Assembly: GCA_031552235.1 (NCBI GenBank)
Contig: JAVBMR010000012.1
Span: forward strand, 1-35,194
Direction: 5' to 3'
DNA: 35,194 bases
Source: WRDF01 sp031552235
Lineage (GTDB): Bacteria > Bacteroidota > Bacteroidia > Bacteroidales > Rikenellaceae
Part shown: in pieces, positions 28,937-35,194 of the stretch
Numbering within the stretch: the first letter of the stretch is position 1
Layout of the letters: each line of letters starts with the position of its first letter
Notes under the pieces: model-generated
What the model was told of the DNA's origin: nothing
Databases searched by the model: none
What the model saw: the letters and a program-made list of their open reading frames with translations, nothing else
Position numbers and translations under genes: made by a program

Positions 28937-30247
28937 CTAAAAAAGCTTGTCCACCACAGCGACCACGTCTGCCGCCGAAGGATCCAGCGGGAATACGTGC
29001 GAGGGTTTAAGGTAGTGCAGTTTGCCGCCTTTCGCCGCCAGTTCGTCTTTGAAATGGCGCTCGCCACCGCCTGTGATGTTCAGCATAATGGTTTTCGAAC
29101 GGTCTATCTGCCCAGCCTCAACCGCCTTGATGAGCGACGACGTCGCCACCCCGGCCGCCGAATAAATATCCACGCCCTCCAACTCCTCGAACAACCTGCA
29201 CGCGGCACGCAGTTCCTCGTTGGTTATCGCCACCACGTCGCCGCCGGTATCCTTCAGCGCATCGTAAAGCCCTCCGCGTACGCCCCACGGCGGACGGCGG
29301 TTCGACAGCACTTTGGCGTCTATCGTTTCGGCATCGTGCCGCGCCTGATCGTCGTCGTAAGGCAGCATCGCACGCGAATCGGCCTTCCACGCCTCGTACA
29401 TCGGCAGGAAAGGCGCGTTCTGCGACACGACGAGCTTCATTTTATTGTCCCCGAAGCGGCCATCCTCAACAAAGCGCATATTCGCCTCCCAGGCCGCTAT
29501 CGCGCCCGTACCGCTGCCCACCGCCTGGAAATAATAGTCGGGGATGCGGCCTATGGTAGTCACGGCCGACAGCATCGTCGTAGACATACCGTCGCGGCGT
29601 GCAACGTTCTTGCATCCGCCCTCTGCGAAGAACTTGGGCGATTGCAGCGCAAGGTTGCTAAGGTGTATGGCGTCGAAATAATCGCCTCCGTTCTGCGGGC
29701 TTATGAGTTTCACGCAGTCGTTCAGCGGCGCGTCGAACCACAGCGCACTGAGGTTCTCTTCCGGTACGCTGAGCAGCAGAGGGATATTGTTGTCCGAGCA
29801 TACTTTGGCGAAAGCGCGGGCGGTATTCCCTGCCGACGCCACCACAAGCACGCGTTTCTCGTCGGGCGACATGCGGCCCCCGACCGTGTACGCCTCGGTT
29901 TCCTTGAAAGAGCATGTCTTCATCCCGGCGCCTTTCGCCGGCCAGTAACCGCTGAAAGTGATCCACAGGTCGTCGAGGCCAAGTTTTTTTGCCAGCCCCT
30001 CGCTTTTATACGTGACCGGGGCGGAAGACCCTTGCAGCATACGGCTCACCGGCAGCCAGTCGGCGAATTTATACAGGCCAAGGCAACAGTCGCCCACCTC
30101 CAACCGCTTTTTGGCATACACGGCCCTCACGAGCGCCGGGGTGTCCGGACAGCACTGCGGGTCGTCGAGCGCCCAGCCCGTATCCTCGAACTCGCGGCCG
30201 CTGTCAACGTTCCGCAAGGTATATTCCGTAGGTTCGAAATTATTCAT
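28937..30247 (-). CDS. Threonine-synthase-like PLP enzyme, probable cysteate synthase
   Basis: This 436-residue fold-type II PLP enzyme resembles threonine synthase but fits the cysteate synthase branch better. It has GLYKFADWLPV near residue 57, WITFSGYWPAKGAGMKTCSFKE with the probable PLP lysine in SFKE, ASAGNTARAF for the substrate carboxylate, and QAVGSGTGAIAAWE for the PLP phosphate. Cysteate synthase makes L-cysteate from phosphoserine and sulfite. In Alistipes-type bacteria cysteate feeds sulfonolipid synthesis, which gives a reason for the gene; in some methanogens it feeds coenzyme M. It follows the carboxynorspermidine decarboxylase gene by 95 bases and has its own promoter. A divergent threonine synthase is the alternative. 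Confidence 0.78.
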   Translation of the reverse strand: MNNFEPTEYTLRNVDSGREFEDTGWALDDPQCCPDTPALVRAVYAKKRLEVGDCCLGLYKFADWLPVSRMLQGSSAPVTYKSEGLAKKLGLDDLWITFSGYWPAKGAGMKTCSFKETEAYTVGGRMSPDEKRVLVVASAGNTARAFAKVCSDNNIPLLLSVPEENLSALWFDAPLNDCVKLISPQNGGDYFDAIHLSNLALQSPKFFAEGGCKNVARRDGMSTTMLSAVTTIGRIPDYYFQAVGSGTGAIAAWEANMRFVEDGRFGDNKMKLVVSQNAPFLPMYEAWKADSRAMLPYDDDQARHDAETIDAKVLSNRRPPWGVRGGLYDALKDTGGDVVAITNEELRAACRLFEELEGVDIYSAAGVATSSLIKAVEAGQIDRSKTIMLNITGGGERHFKDELAAKGGKLHYLKPSHVFPLDPSAADVVAVVDKLF

Positions 30248-30286
30248 CTGATTCGTGTTTATTTAAGCCGTCCTTCCCTTTCCGGG

Positions 30287-30318
30287 CAAATTTAGCGTAT
30301 TTCCTCCGGGCGGACAAT
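30287..30318 (-). promoter_or_regulatory. Candidate promoter of the cysteate synthase-like gene
   Basis: On the minus strand TAAATTTG (complement of 30287-30294) is an exact -7 box. ATTG (complement of 30315-30318) lies 20 bases upstream, one base off the consensus TTTG. Confidence 0.45.
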
Positions 30319-30342
30319 GGGTATTATTGCGTAAATGCCCGG

Positions 30343-31473
30343 TTACGACATACGGGTTTTATAGTCTTCGTATCCGAAGCGGCGCACGACGTCGAGCCTG
30401 CCGTTCTCGCGCAGGATCGCGATAGAAGGATGCGACACCCCGTTGAACATGGTGGTCTTGACCATCGTGTAGTGTATCATGTCCTCGAAGACTACGCGGT
30501 CGCCGACCTTAGGCCCCGCGTCGAAAGCCCAGTCGCCGATGTAATCCCCGGCGAGGCAGCTGTTCCCGCCTATGCGCCAGCGTTTTTCGCCCGGCAGGGG
30601 ATCGTGCGCACCGGTTATGGCCGGTTTGTAGGGCATTTCGAGGCAGTCGGGCATGTGGCAGGCGAACGAAACGTTGACCATCAGCGTATCGACACCGCCG
30701 TTCGTGATTATGTCCTCGACGGTTGCAACAAGCACACCGGTCTGCCACGTGAAGGCGCTTCCCGGTTCGAGGATTATATGCAGGTTCGGGTGGTGCGCCC
30801 TGAACGCCTCGATGATGCGCACAAGCTCGTCGCGGTCGTAGTCCTTATGGGTCATAAGGTGTCCGCCGCCCATGTTGAGCCATTTGATGTGCGGAAGCAG
30901 GTGGCCGAAATTCTCCTCGATGGCCTCGAAAGTGCGCGCGAGGTCTGCCGGGCGCGACTCGCACAGGTTGTGGCAATGCAGGCCCTCGATGCCCTCGGGC
31001 AGTTCAGGCAGCGCTTCGGCGGGGATGCCGAGCCTCGAACCGGGAATAGCCGGGTTGTAGAGGTCGGTCTCCACCGGCGACCATCCGGGGTTTATCCTCA
31101 GGCCGCACGATATGCCGCGCGCTTTGGCGCGCGCCCCGAAACGCTCGTACTGCGCTGCCGAGTTGAACGTTATCGTGTGGCTGTATTCCAGTATTTCGTC
31201 TATCTCGCCGTCGGTGTAGACCGGGGCGTAAGTGTGCGCCTTCGTGCCGAACTGCTCGAACACGAGCCTCGCCTCGGCGAGCGAACTGGCCGTAGCCCCG
31301 TCCACGTACTCCCTCATTATGGGGAAGATGCTCCACATGGCGTTGGCTTTGAGCGCAACGATTATCTCCGCGCCCGACCTGTCGGCCACGTCCTTTATCA
31401 CAGAGAGGTTGCGCCGCAGAAGTTTTTCCTCTACGACGAAACAGGGTGAAGGTATTTTTGAGTAATCAACCAT
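30343..31473 (-). CDS. nspC: Carboxynorspermidine/carboxyspermidine decarboxylase
   Basis: This 376-residue PLP enzyme of the alanine-racemase fold decarboxylates carboxyspermidine or carboxynorspermidine to the polyamine. IIVALKANAMW carries the PLP lysine, GCGLRINPGWSPVE-like SCGLRINPGWSPVETDLYNP, LHCHNLCES, LNMGGGHLMTHKDYD, LEPGSAFTW and GNSCLAGDYIGDW with the catalytic cysteine are family stretches. The matching dehydrogenase is encoded at 32058 in the same minus-strand run, so the window encodes both steps of the alternative polyamine route. A phosphatase-like gene lies between the two. Confidence 0.93.
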   Translation of the reverse strand: MVDYSKIPSPCFVVEEKLLRRNLSVIKDVADRSGAEIIVALKANAMWSIFPIMREYVDGATASSLAEARLVFEQFGTKAHTYAPVYTDGEIDEILEYSHTITFNSAAQYERFGARAKARGISCGLRINPGWSPVETDLYNPAIPGSRLGIPAEALPELPEGIEGLHCHNLCESRPADLARTFEAIEENFGHLLPHIKWLNMGGGHLMTHKDYDRDELVRIIEAFRAHHPNLHIILEPGSAFTWQTGVLVATVEDIITNGGVDTLMVNVSFACHMPDCLEMPYKPAITGAHDPLPGEKRWRIGGNSCLAGDYIGDWAFDAGPKVGDRVVFEDMIHYTMVKTTMFNGVSHPSIAILRENGRLDVVRRFGYEDYKTRMS

Positions 31474-31491
31474 TTCTCTCTTCAGTAAGGC

Positions 31492-32055
31492 TTATTGTTT
31501 TTCAAGGCCGAGTTGCCGGCGCATTGAATCGACGTCCAGTCCCTCGATAACATCGATAATCTGGCTGAACTGCTTATGGAATCCGAAGCCACCATTAACC
31601 ATTTCGTCGATAGCATCGTCCTTCGGCCACCCCTGCACCACTACCCTATAGGCCGCGCATACGGCACCCGTCCTGTCCGAGCCATGCCAGCAATGGAACA
31701 CTATCGGGCCTTCGCGGTTCAATATTACCGAAAGGGCATCTGCCAGATCCTGTCCACCTATCTTAGACGCACGGGTCTTGAGCCAATAAAGTTTAAGTCC
31801 TGACCCTTTCGCCTGGCTTCTGTCGCCGTGATATCGGCGCAGCGACAGAACCTCTTGTATCCCGAACGCTTCCAATGCGACGAAATCATTACCATACGGC
31901 TGCTCGCAGCGGTAAACACCTTCGTCTATCCGGTATATATTCTCCAGACAGGCTCCGGCCAAGGAAACTTTCTCCGCCTGCGGCCGCGCAAATACCTGGG
32001 CATGCGCCCATAACGCGACAAACAGGATCAGGAGTAGTTTTTTCAAATGCGGCAA
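31492..32055 (-). CDS. Secreted tyrosine/dual-specificity phosphatase-like protein with TTG start
   Basis: This 187-residue protein has a signal peptide (KKLLLILFVALWAHAQVFA, about residues 5-23). VFHCWHGSDRTGAVCAAYR carries the CX5R phosphatase signature (Cys, then Arg six residues on), and KTRASKIGGQDL lies where the general-acid loop is expected, though no clear aspartate is visible there. The frame has no ATG: it begins with TTG at 32055 or TTG at 32046, two bases after the stop codon of the dehydrogenase gene, so translation probably depends on coupling. Being exported, it would act in the periplasm, perhaps on phospholipid, phosphosugar or phosphoprotein. Its place between two polyamine genes is unexplained. 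Confidence 0.82.
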   Translation of the reverse strand: MPHLKKLLLILFVALWAHAQVFARPQAEKVSLAGACLENIYRIDEGVYRCEQPYGNDFVALEAFGIQEVLSLRRYHGDRSQAKGSGLKLYWLKTRASKIGGQDLADALSVILNREGPIVFHCWHGSDRTGAVCAAYRVVVQGWPKDDAIDEMVNGGFGFHKQFSQIIDVIEGLDVDSMRRQLGLEKQ

Positions 32056-32057
32056 AA

Positions 32058-33248
32058 CTACAATTCCAGGTCGAGGTCGAACTTCTCGACGAAAGGCAGG
32101 CCCTGCTCGCCTATCTCGGCCATGAACGGATCGGGGTTGAACTCCTCTACGTTATACACGCCTGCCCCTGTCCACAGTCCTTTGGCGAACATCGCCGCAC
32201 CAAGCGCAGCCGGCACGCCGGTGGTGTAGCTGACAGCCTGTGTTCCTGTCTCTTCGAACGCCTTTTCGTGGTCGCAGTTGTTATATATATAATATGTGCG
32301 CTCCTTGCCGTCCTTAATCCCCCTGATGCGGCAACCTATCGAGGTAAGCCCCGTGTAGTTCTCGCCGAGCGATTTCGGGTCGGGAAGCACCGCCTTGAGG
32401 AACTGGATCGGAACGATCTTGCATCCGTTATAGTCGATTTCGTCGATACGCGCCATGCCGATGTTCTGGATCACACGCAGGTGGGTGAGATATTCCTGCC
32501 CGAACGTCATCCAGAAACGCGCGCGCTTGATGGTCGGGAAATTCTTCACCAGCGATTCGAGCTCCTCGTGGTAGATTACATACGACTCGCGCGGGCCTAT
32601 CTCCGGGTAATTGAGCGGTTTGTGTATCTCGTGCGGCTCGGTCACCACCCATTTGCCGTTCTCCCAGTAGCGGCCCTTTTGAGTCACCTCACGGATATTG
32701 ATCTCGGGGTTGAAGTTGGTGGCGAAAGCCATACCGTGGTTCCCGGCGTTGCAGTCCACTATATCGAGGTAATGTATCTCGTCGAAATAATGTTTAGCGG
32801 CGTAGGCCGTGTATATCGCCGATACGCCCGGGTCGAATCCGCATCCGAGTATCGCCGTCAGGCCGGCCTTTTTGAACCTGTCCTGATAGGCCCACTGCCA
32901 CGAATACTCGAACTTGGCCTCGTCCTTGGGCTCGTAATTAGCCGTATCGAGGTAGTTCACGCCGCACTCAAGGCACGCGTCCATTATCGTAAGGTCCTGG
33001 TACGGGAGTGCCACATTAACGACCAGGTTGGGTTTATGCCTGTTGAAAAGCGCCACCAACTGCGGCACCTCGTCGGCATCGACGCTGTCGGTCTTAATGC
33101 GTCCGCCGCCCACGGCTTCGGCTATGGCGTCGGCCTTGGATTTGGTCCTGCTGGCGAGCACTATCTCGTCGAACACTGGGTTGGCGGCAGCCTTATGCGC
33201 GACAACGGTCCCCACGCCCCCTGCCCCGATAATCATCAATTTGAACAT
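32058..33248 (-). CDS. Carboxynorspermidine/carboxyspermidine dehydrogenase (saccharopine dehydrogenase family)
   Basis: This 396-residue NAD(P)H enzyme condenses aspartate semialdehyde with putrescine or diaminopropane to give carboxyspermidine or carboxynorspermidine. MIIGAGGVGTVVAHK is the Rossmann motif; VVNVALPYQDLTIMDAC, YLDTANYEP, ILGCGFDPGVSAIYTAYA and TYYIYNNCDHEKAFEETGTQAVSYTTGVPAALG-type stretches belong to the LYS9-like fold and to this subfamily. It is first in a run with a phosphatase-like gene and nspC, together forming the alternative spermidine pathway found in Bacteroides. The -7 box at 33307 is a likely promoter. Confidence 0.92.
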   Translation of the reverse strand: MFKLMIIGAGGVGTVVAHKAAANPVFDEIVLASRTKSKADAIAEAVGGGRIKTDSVDADEVPQLVALFNRHKPNLVVNVALPYQDLTIMDACLECGVNYLDTANYEPKDEAKFEYSWQWAYQDRFKKAGLTAILGCGFDPGVSAIYTAYAAKHYFDEIHYLDIVDCNAGNHGMAFATNFNPEINIREVTQKGRYWENGKWVVTEPHEIHKPLNYPEIGPRESYVIYHEELESLVKNFPTIKRARFWMTFGQEYLTHLRVIQNIGMARIDEIDYNGCKIVPIQFLKAVLPDPKSLGENYTGLTSIGCRIRGIKDGKERTYYIYNNCDHEKAFEETGTQAVSYTTGVPAALGAAMFAKGLWTGAGVYNVEEFNPDPFMAEIGEQGLPFVEKFDLDLEL

Positions 33249-33306
33249 ATCCTGTATTTTTTAAATTTTATGCGCCAATGGTTTACGGTCTTTATAGACC
33301 GGCGAG

Positions 33307-33314
33307 CAAAAATA
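33307..33314 (-). promoter_or_regulatory. Candidate -7 box of the polyamine run
   Basis: The complement reads TATTTTTG, an exact TAnnTTTG match about 60 bases before the start codon. At the -33 distance the strand reads TTTTTCGC, only a weak match. Confidence 0.4.
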
Positions 33315-33437
33315 CTCTTTTTTTGCGAAAAACCACCCGGCCCGCCCGTGATACATATATGCGGCATGGCAAATAGTGCTTCCCACAGGTATCTCAGGCA
33401 CAAAATCCTGCGTTGCTTCATAAAAAAAACACATTAT

Positions 33438-33468
33438 TTTGCAGAATAAAAAAAGACGCTTATCTTTG
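33438..33468 (+). promoter_or_regulatory. Consensus promoter of tRNA-Lys
   Basis: TTTG at 33438-33441 and TATCTTTG at 33461-33468 are separated by exactly 19 bases, a perfect Bacteroidetes promoter. Transcription would start near 33475, about 65 bases before the mature tRNA. Confidence 0.75.
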
Positions 33469-33540
33469 CACCACGAAAAAACAGGCATTCCTGCCGAGGT
33501 CCGTCAAAGGCACTGCGAGGAAGGTCGTTTTAGAAGTAAG

Positions 33541-33613
33541 GATTCCGTAGCTCAGCTGGTAGAGCACAACACTTTTAATGTTGGGGTCCTGGGTTCGAGC
33601 CCCAGCGGGATCA
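33541..33613 (+). tRNA. tRNA-Lys (anticodon TTT)
   Basis: A full cloverleaf is readable: acceptor GATTCCG (33541-33547) with CGGGATC (33606-33612, one G-T pair), D arm GCTC..GAGC, anticodon stem CAACA/TGTTG with loop CTTTTAA and anticodon at 33574-33576, and T arm CTGGG-TTCGAGC-CCCAG. The discriminator base is A33613. CCA is not encoded, so it must be added by the CCA transferase. An integrase gene follows, which makes the 3' end of this tRNA the likely attachment site. Confidence 0.96.
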
Positions 33614-33626
33614 CATTTAAACAGAA

Positions 33627-33665
33627 AGGCGCTGATAATCAAATGATTGTCGGCGCTTCTTTTTT
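33627..33665 (+). terminator. Terminator after tRNA-Lys
   Basis: AGGCGCTGATAATCA faces TGATTGTCGGCGCTT (G-T pairs allowed) across an AA loop and is followed by CTTTTTT to 33665. It lies 14 bases after the tRNA. If the attachment core is the tRNA 3' end, this terminator belongs to the element and not to the chromosome. Confidence 0.75.
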
Positions 33666-34005
33666 GTGCCAAAGTTTTCTGTGCTGGCGAATCTCGTAAA
33701 TCGTATTTCGCTATTTATCAGATAGTTATATTTGGTTGATGTTCGCCGAAATCAGGCGCAATGTTCTGATTTGTCGCACTTTGACGCAATTTGTGTGCGA
33801 AGGGCTGCGACAAGGTGCGAAAAACTCCCCGCCGTAACCAACTTGTAACCAGTGGTCGACAAAGTGCGAAAAGTGGTCACAAATTACGAAACACCCCTTG
33901 CGTGTGCCGGAACGTGATGTTATGTTTGTCGTGTAAACCACTCTGCTCAAGTTAAGTGCCGCATTTTGTCGCAGTTCATAAGGCAGGGGCAAAAGCACGA
34001 AAACC
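33666..34005. other. 340-base region before the integrase with candidate recombinase-binding repeats
   Basis: No gene is seen. GCGACAAGGTGCGAAAA (33807-33823) is repeated as TCGACAAAGTGCGAAAA (33856-33872), 49 bases on. An inverted relative, TCGCACTTTGAC, lies at 33774-33785, and TTTGTCGCA recurs near 33965. GTAACCA occurs twice at about 33834 and 33846. Repeats of this sort next to an integrase gene often are arm-type binding sites of the recombinase. Confidence 0.5.
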
Positions 34006-35194
34006 ATGACCGCAAAAAGCACATTTACACTCCGGTTCCTTGTCCAGAAAGGCAAGCCCAAAGCCGACGGGACGGTTCCCATCCTCGCCCGCATCATCGT
34101 CAACGGCGAGATGTCCCACTTCACCACCAAATTTCATATCGCCCCCGACCGCTGGCTCACGAAAGAAGGCCGGACGCTCGGCCTCACCGCTGAGGAGAAG
34201 CAGATTAACTCGATGCTTGATGATTTCCGGGCGCTGGTCAAGTCGCGCTATAATGAAATGGTCTTGCAAGGCGAGGTCGTCAGCGCCGACCGGGTCAAGC
34301 AGGCCGTACTGAACCTCGACCAGCGCGGCATCAAGATGTTGGAGCTGTTTGACCAATTCAACGACGACTATGCGAAGATGGTCGGCAAGGGCACGACCCA
34401 CAAGACCCATACCCGCTATGTGCTCACGCGCAACCTGCTGGCCGAGTTCATCGAGGCGAAGTTCAGCCGCCGGGACATGGCGGTGGCCGAGATCAACCTT
34501 AAATTTATCAACGATTTCTTCGTATGGTTGCGCAACCGGGACAGCAACGGTCATAACTACCACACGAAATTCATCCAGCGCTTCCGGACGGTTTTCAACG
34601 TCGCCCGCAACAATGGCTGGGTGCAGGGCGACCCTTTCGCCAACTTCAAGATGCGCTTCGAGGAGGTCGACCGGGGCTACCTTTCCAAAGCAGAACTGGA
34701 CGCCATCATGAGCAAGCCGATGCCATCGGCCCGGCTGGAGAAGGTGCGCGACCTGTTCGTATTCAGTTGCTTCTGCGGCCTCTGCTATATCGACCTGAAG
34801 GAACTTCTCGAAACCGATATCGTGCGCGGCGACGACGGACACCTGTGGATCGACACCACGCGCATCAAGACTGGGGCGCAGGTCAATGTCCGGCTTTTGG
34901 ACGTGCCGCTGGCCATCATCAAAAAGCACGGCGGCCAAACGAACGACGGCCGCCTCTTCAAAATCCCCTCGAACCAGAAGGTCAACGACTACCGGAAGGA
35001 GATCGCCGCAATCTGCGGCATCGAGAAGAACGTGACCTTCCACCTGTCGCGGCACACGTTCGCAACGACCGTAACCCTCTCGAACGGAGTGCCTTTGGAA
35101 ACGGTCAGCAAGATGCTCGGCCACCGGAGCATCCGCACCACGCAGATTTATGCCCGCGTAACAACCAATAAAATCAGCGCCGACATGGATGTGC
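34006..35194 (+). CDS. Tyrosine recombinase/integrase of an integrated element, cut by the right edge
   Basis: The frame opens at ATG 34006 (MTAKSTFTLRFLVQKGK) and stays open for 396 codons to the window end, so only a short tail is likely missing. It has the Bacteroidetes integrase plan: an N-terminal arm-binding domain (about 5-90), a SAM-like core-binding domain (about 110-215) and a catalytic domain (about 225 on). Catalytic residues visible are Lys288 (RIKTG), His346 and Arg349 (HLSRHTFAT), His373 (LGHRS) and the nucleophile Tyr382 (TTQIYARVT). At the first arginine position the sequence reads FCGLCYIDL with Cys260, a substitution type known for IntDOT-like recombinases. It lies 392 bases from tRNA-Lys and probably inserted the element there. 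Confidence 0.92.
   Translation, partial: MTAKSTFTLRFLVQKGKPKADGTVPILARIIVNGEMSHFTTKFHIAPDRWLTKEGRTLGLTAEEKQINSMLDDFRALVKSRYNEMVLQGEVVSADRVKQAVLNLDQRGIKMLELFDQFNDDYAKMVGKGTTHKTHTRYVLTRNLLAEFIEAKFSRRDMAVAEINLKFINDFFVWLRNRDSNGHNYHTKFIQRFRTVFNVARNNGWVQGDPFANFKMRFEEVDRGYLSKAELDAIMSKPMPSARLEKVRDLFVFSCFCGLCYIDLKELLETDIVRGDDGHLWIDTTRIKTGAQVNVRLLDVPLAIIKKHGGQTNDGRLFKIPSNQKVNDYRKEIAAICGIEKNVTFHLSRHTFATTVTLSNGVPLETVSKMLGHRSIRTTQIYARVTTNKISADMDV

Larger units (their letters stand above)
33249..33540. other. 292-base divergent region between the dehydrogenase gene and tRNA-Lys
   Basis: It holds the two outward promoters listed separately and no gene. The middle part is AT-rich with an A run near 33421. 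No repeat shared with the other intergenic elements is seen. Confidence 0.4.

Noticed and set aside
31875..33449. 524-residue open frame on the plus strand
   Set aside because: It is antisense to the phosphatase-like and dehydrogenase genes and has no recognisable domain.
33976..35124. 382-residue open frame on the minus strand
   Set aside because: It is antisense to the integrase, whose frame has all catalytic motifs but lacks a stop inside the window.

Overview
The window looks like a chromosomal segment of a gut Bacteroidales, most likely Rikenellaceae (Alistipes-like). Reasons: promoters with the Bacteroidetes -7 box TAnnTTTG, few Shine-Dalgarno sites, the gene order nadK-uppS-bamA-ompH-ompH next to a divergent pdxJ, lipoproteins with Asp-rich residues after the cysteine, a FISUMP-domain protein, DUF1080 and Tat-exported Gfo/Idh/MocA oxidoreductases, and a GC content that is high for Bacteroidales. 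The genus is an inference; no rRNA is present.

Layout. (1) 1-5400: a carbohydrate locus with two serine-type sulfatases and a GH43 lipoprotein on the minus strand, divergent from a second GH43-like enzyme. There is no SusC/SusD pair or regulator in view. (2) 5334-6066: a 733-base noncoding stretch with dense palindromes and three tandem 70-bp repeats. (3) 6067-11357, minus strand: a five-gene run of Gfo/Idh/MocA oxidoreductase, two-helix membrane protein, ApbE-like FMN transferase, second Gfo/Idh/MocA oxidoreductase and double DUF1080 protein. Both oxidoreductases carry twin-arginine signals. tatA and tatC lie directly upstream (11695-12918). This fits an envelope pathway that breaks glycosides through 3-keto intermediates, and it is the best candidate here for an incompletely described system. 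(4) 13232-15822: a metallo-beta-lactamase-fold hydrolase, a HAD phosphatase and a Big2-FISUMP lipoprotein.

(5) 15954-22232: the outer-membrane biogenesis block (two OmpH/Skp chaperones, BamA, UppS, NAD kinase) with divergent pdxJ. (6) 22367-28378: an SGNH hydrolase, a CCA-adding HD protein with an unusual 31-residue insertion, a YjbR-type protein, a cold-shock protein, an unknown lipoprotein, YebC, and tsaC followed by a hotdog thioesterase. (7) 28937-33248, minus strand: carboxynorspermidine dehydrogenase, a secreted tyrosine-phosphatase-like protein that starts with TTG, and carboxynorspermidine decarboxylase, followed by a threonine-synthase-like enzyme that is probably cysteate synthase. 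(8) 33438-35194: tRNA-Lys(TTT) with a consensus promoter, then the start of an integrated element whose tyrosine recombinase runs off the right edge.

Intergenic DNA is rich in repeats. One element of about 130 bp occurs twice in opposite orientation (14051 and 23104), a second of about 105 bp occurs twice (22234 and 28719), and related GC-rich hairpins lie at 28546-28618. Promoter calls rest on motif matches by eye. Functional calls rest on visible motifs and recalled family features; no database search was run.
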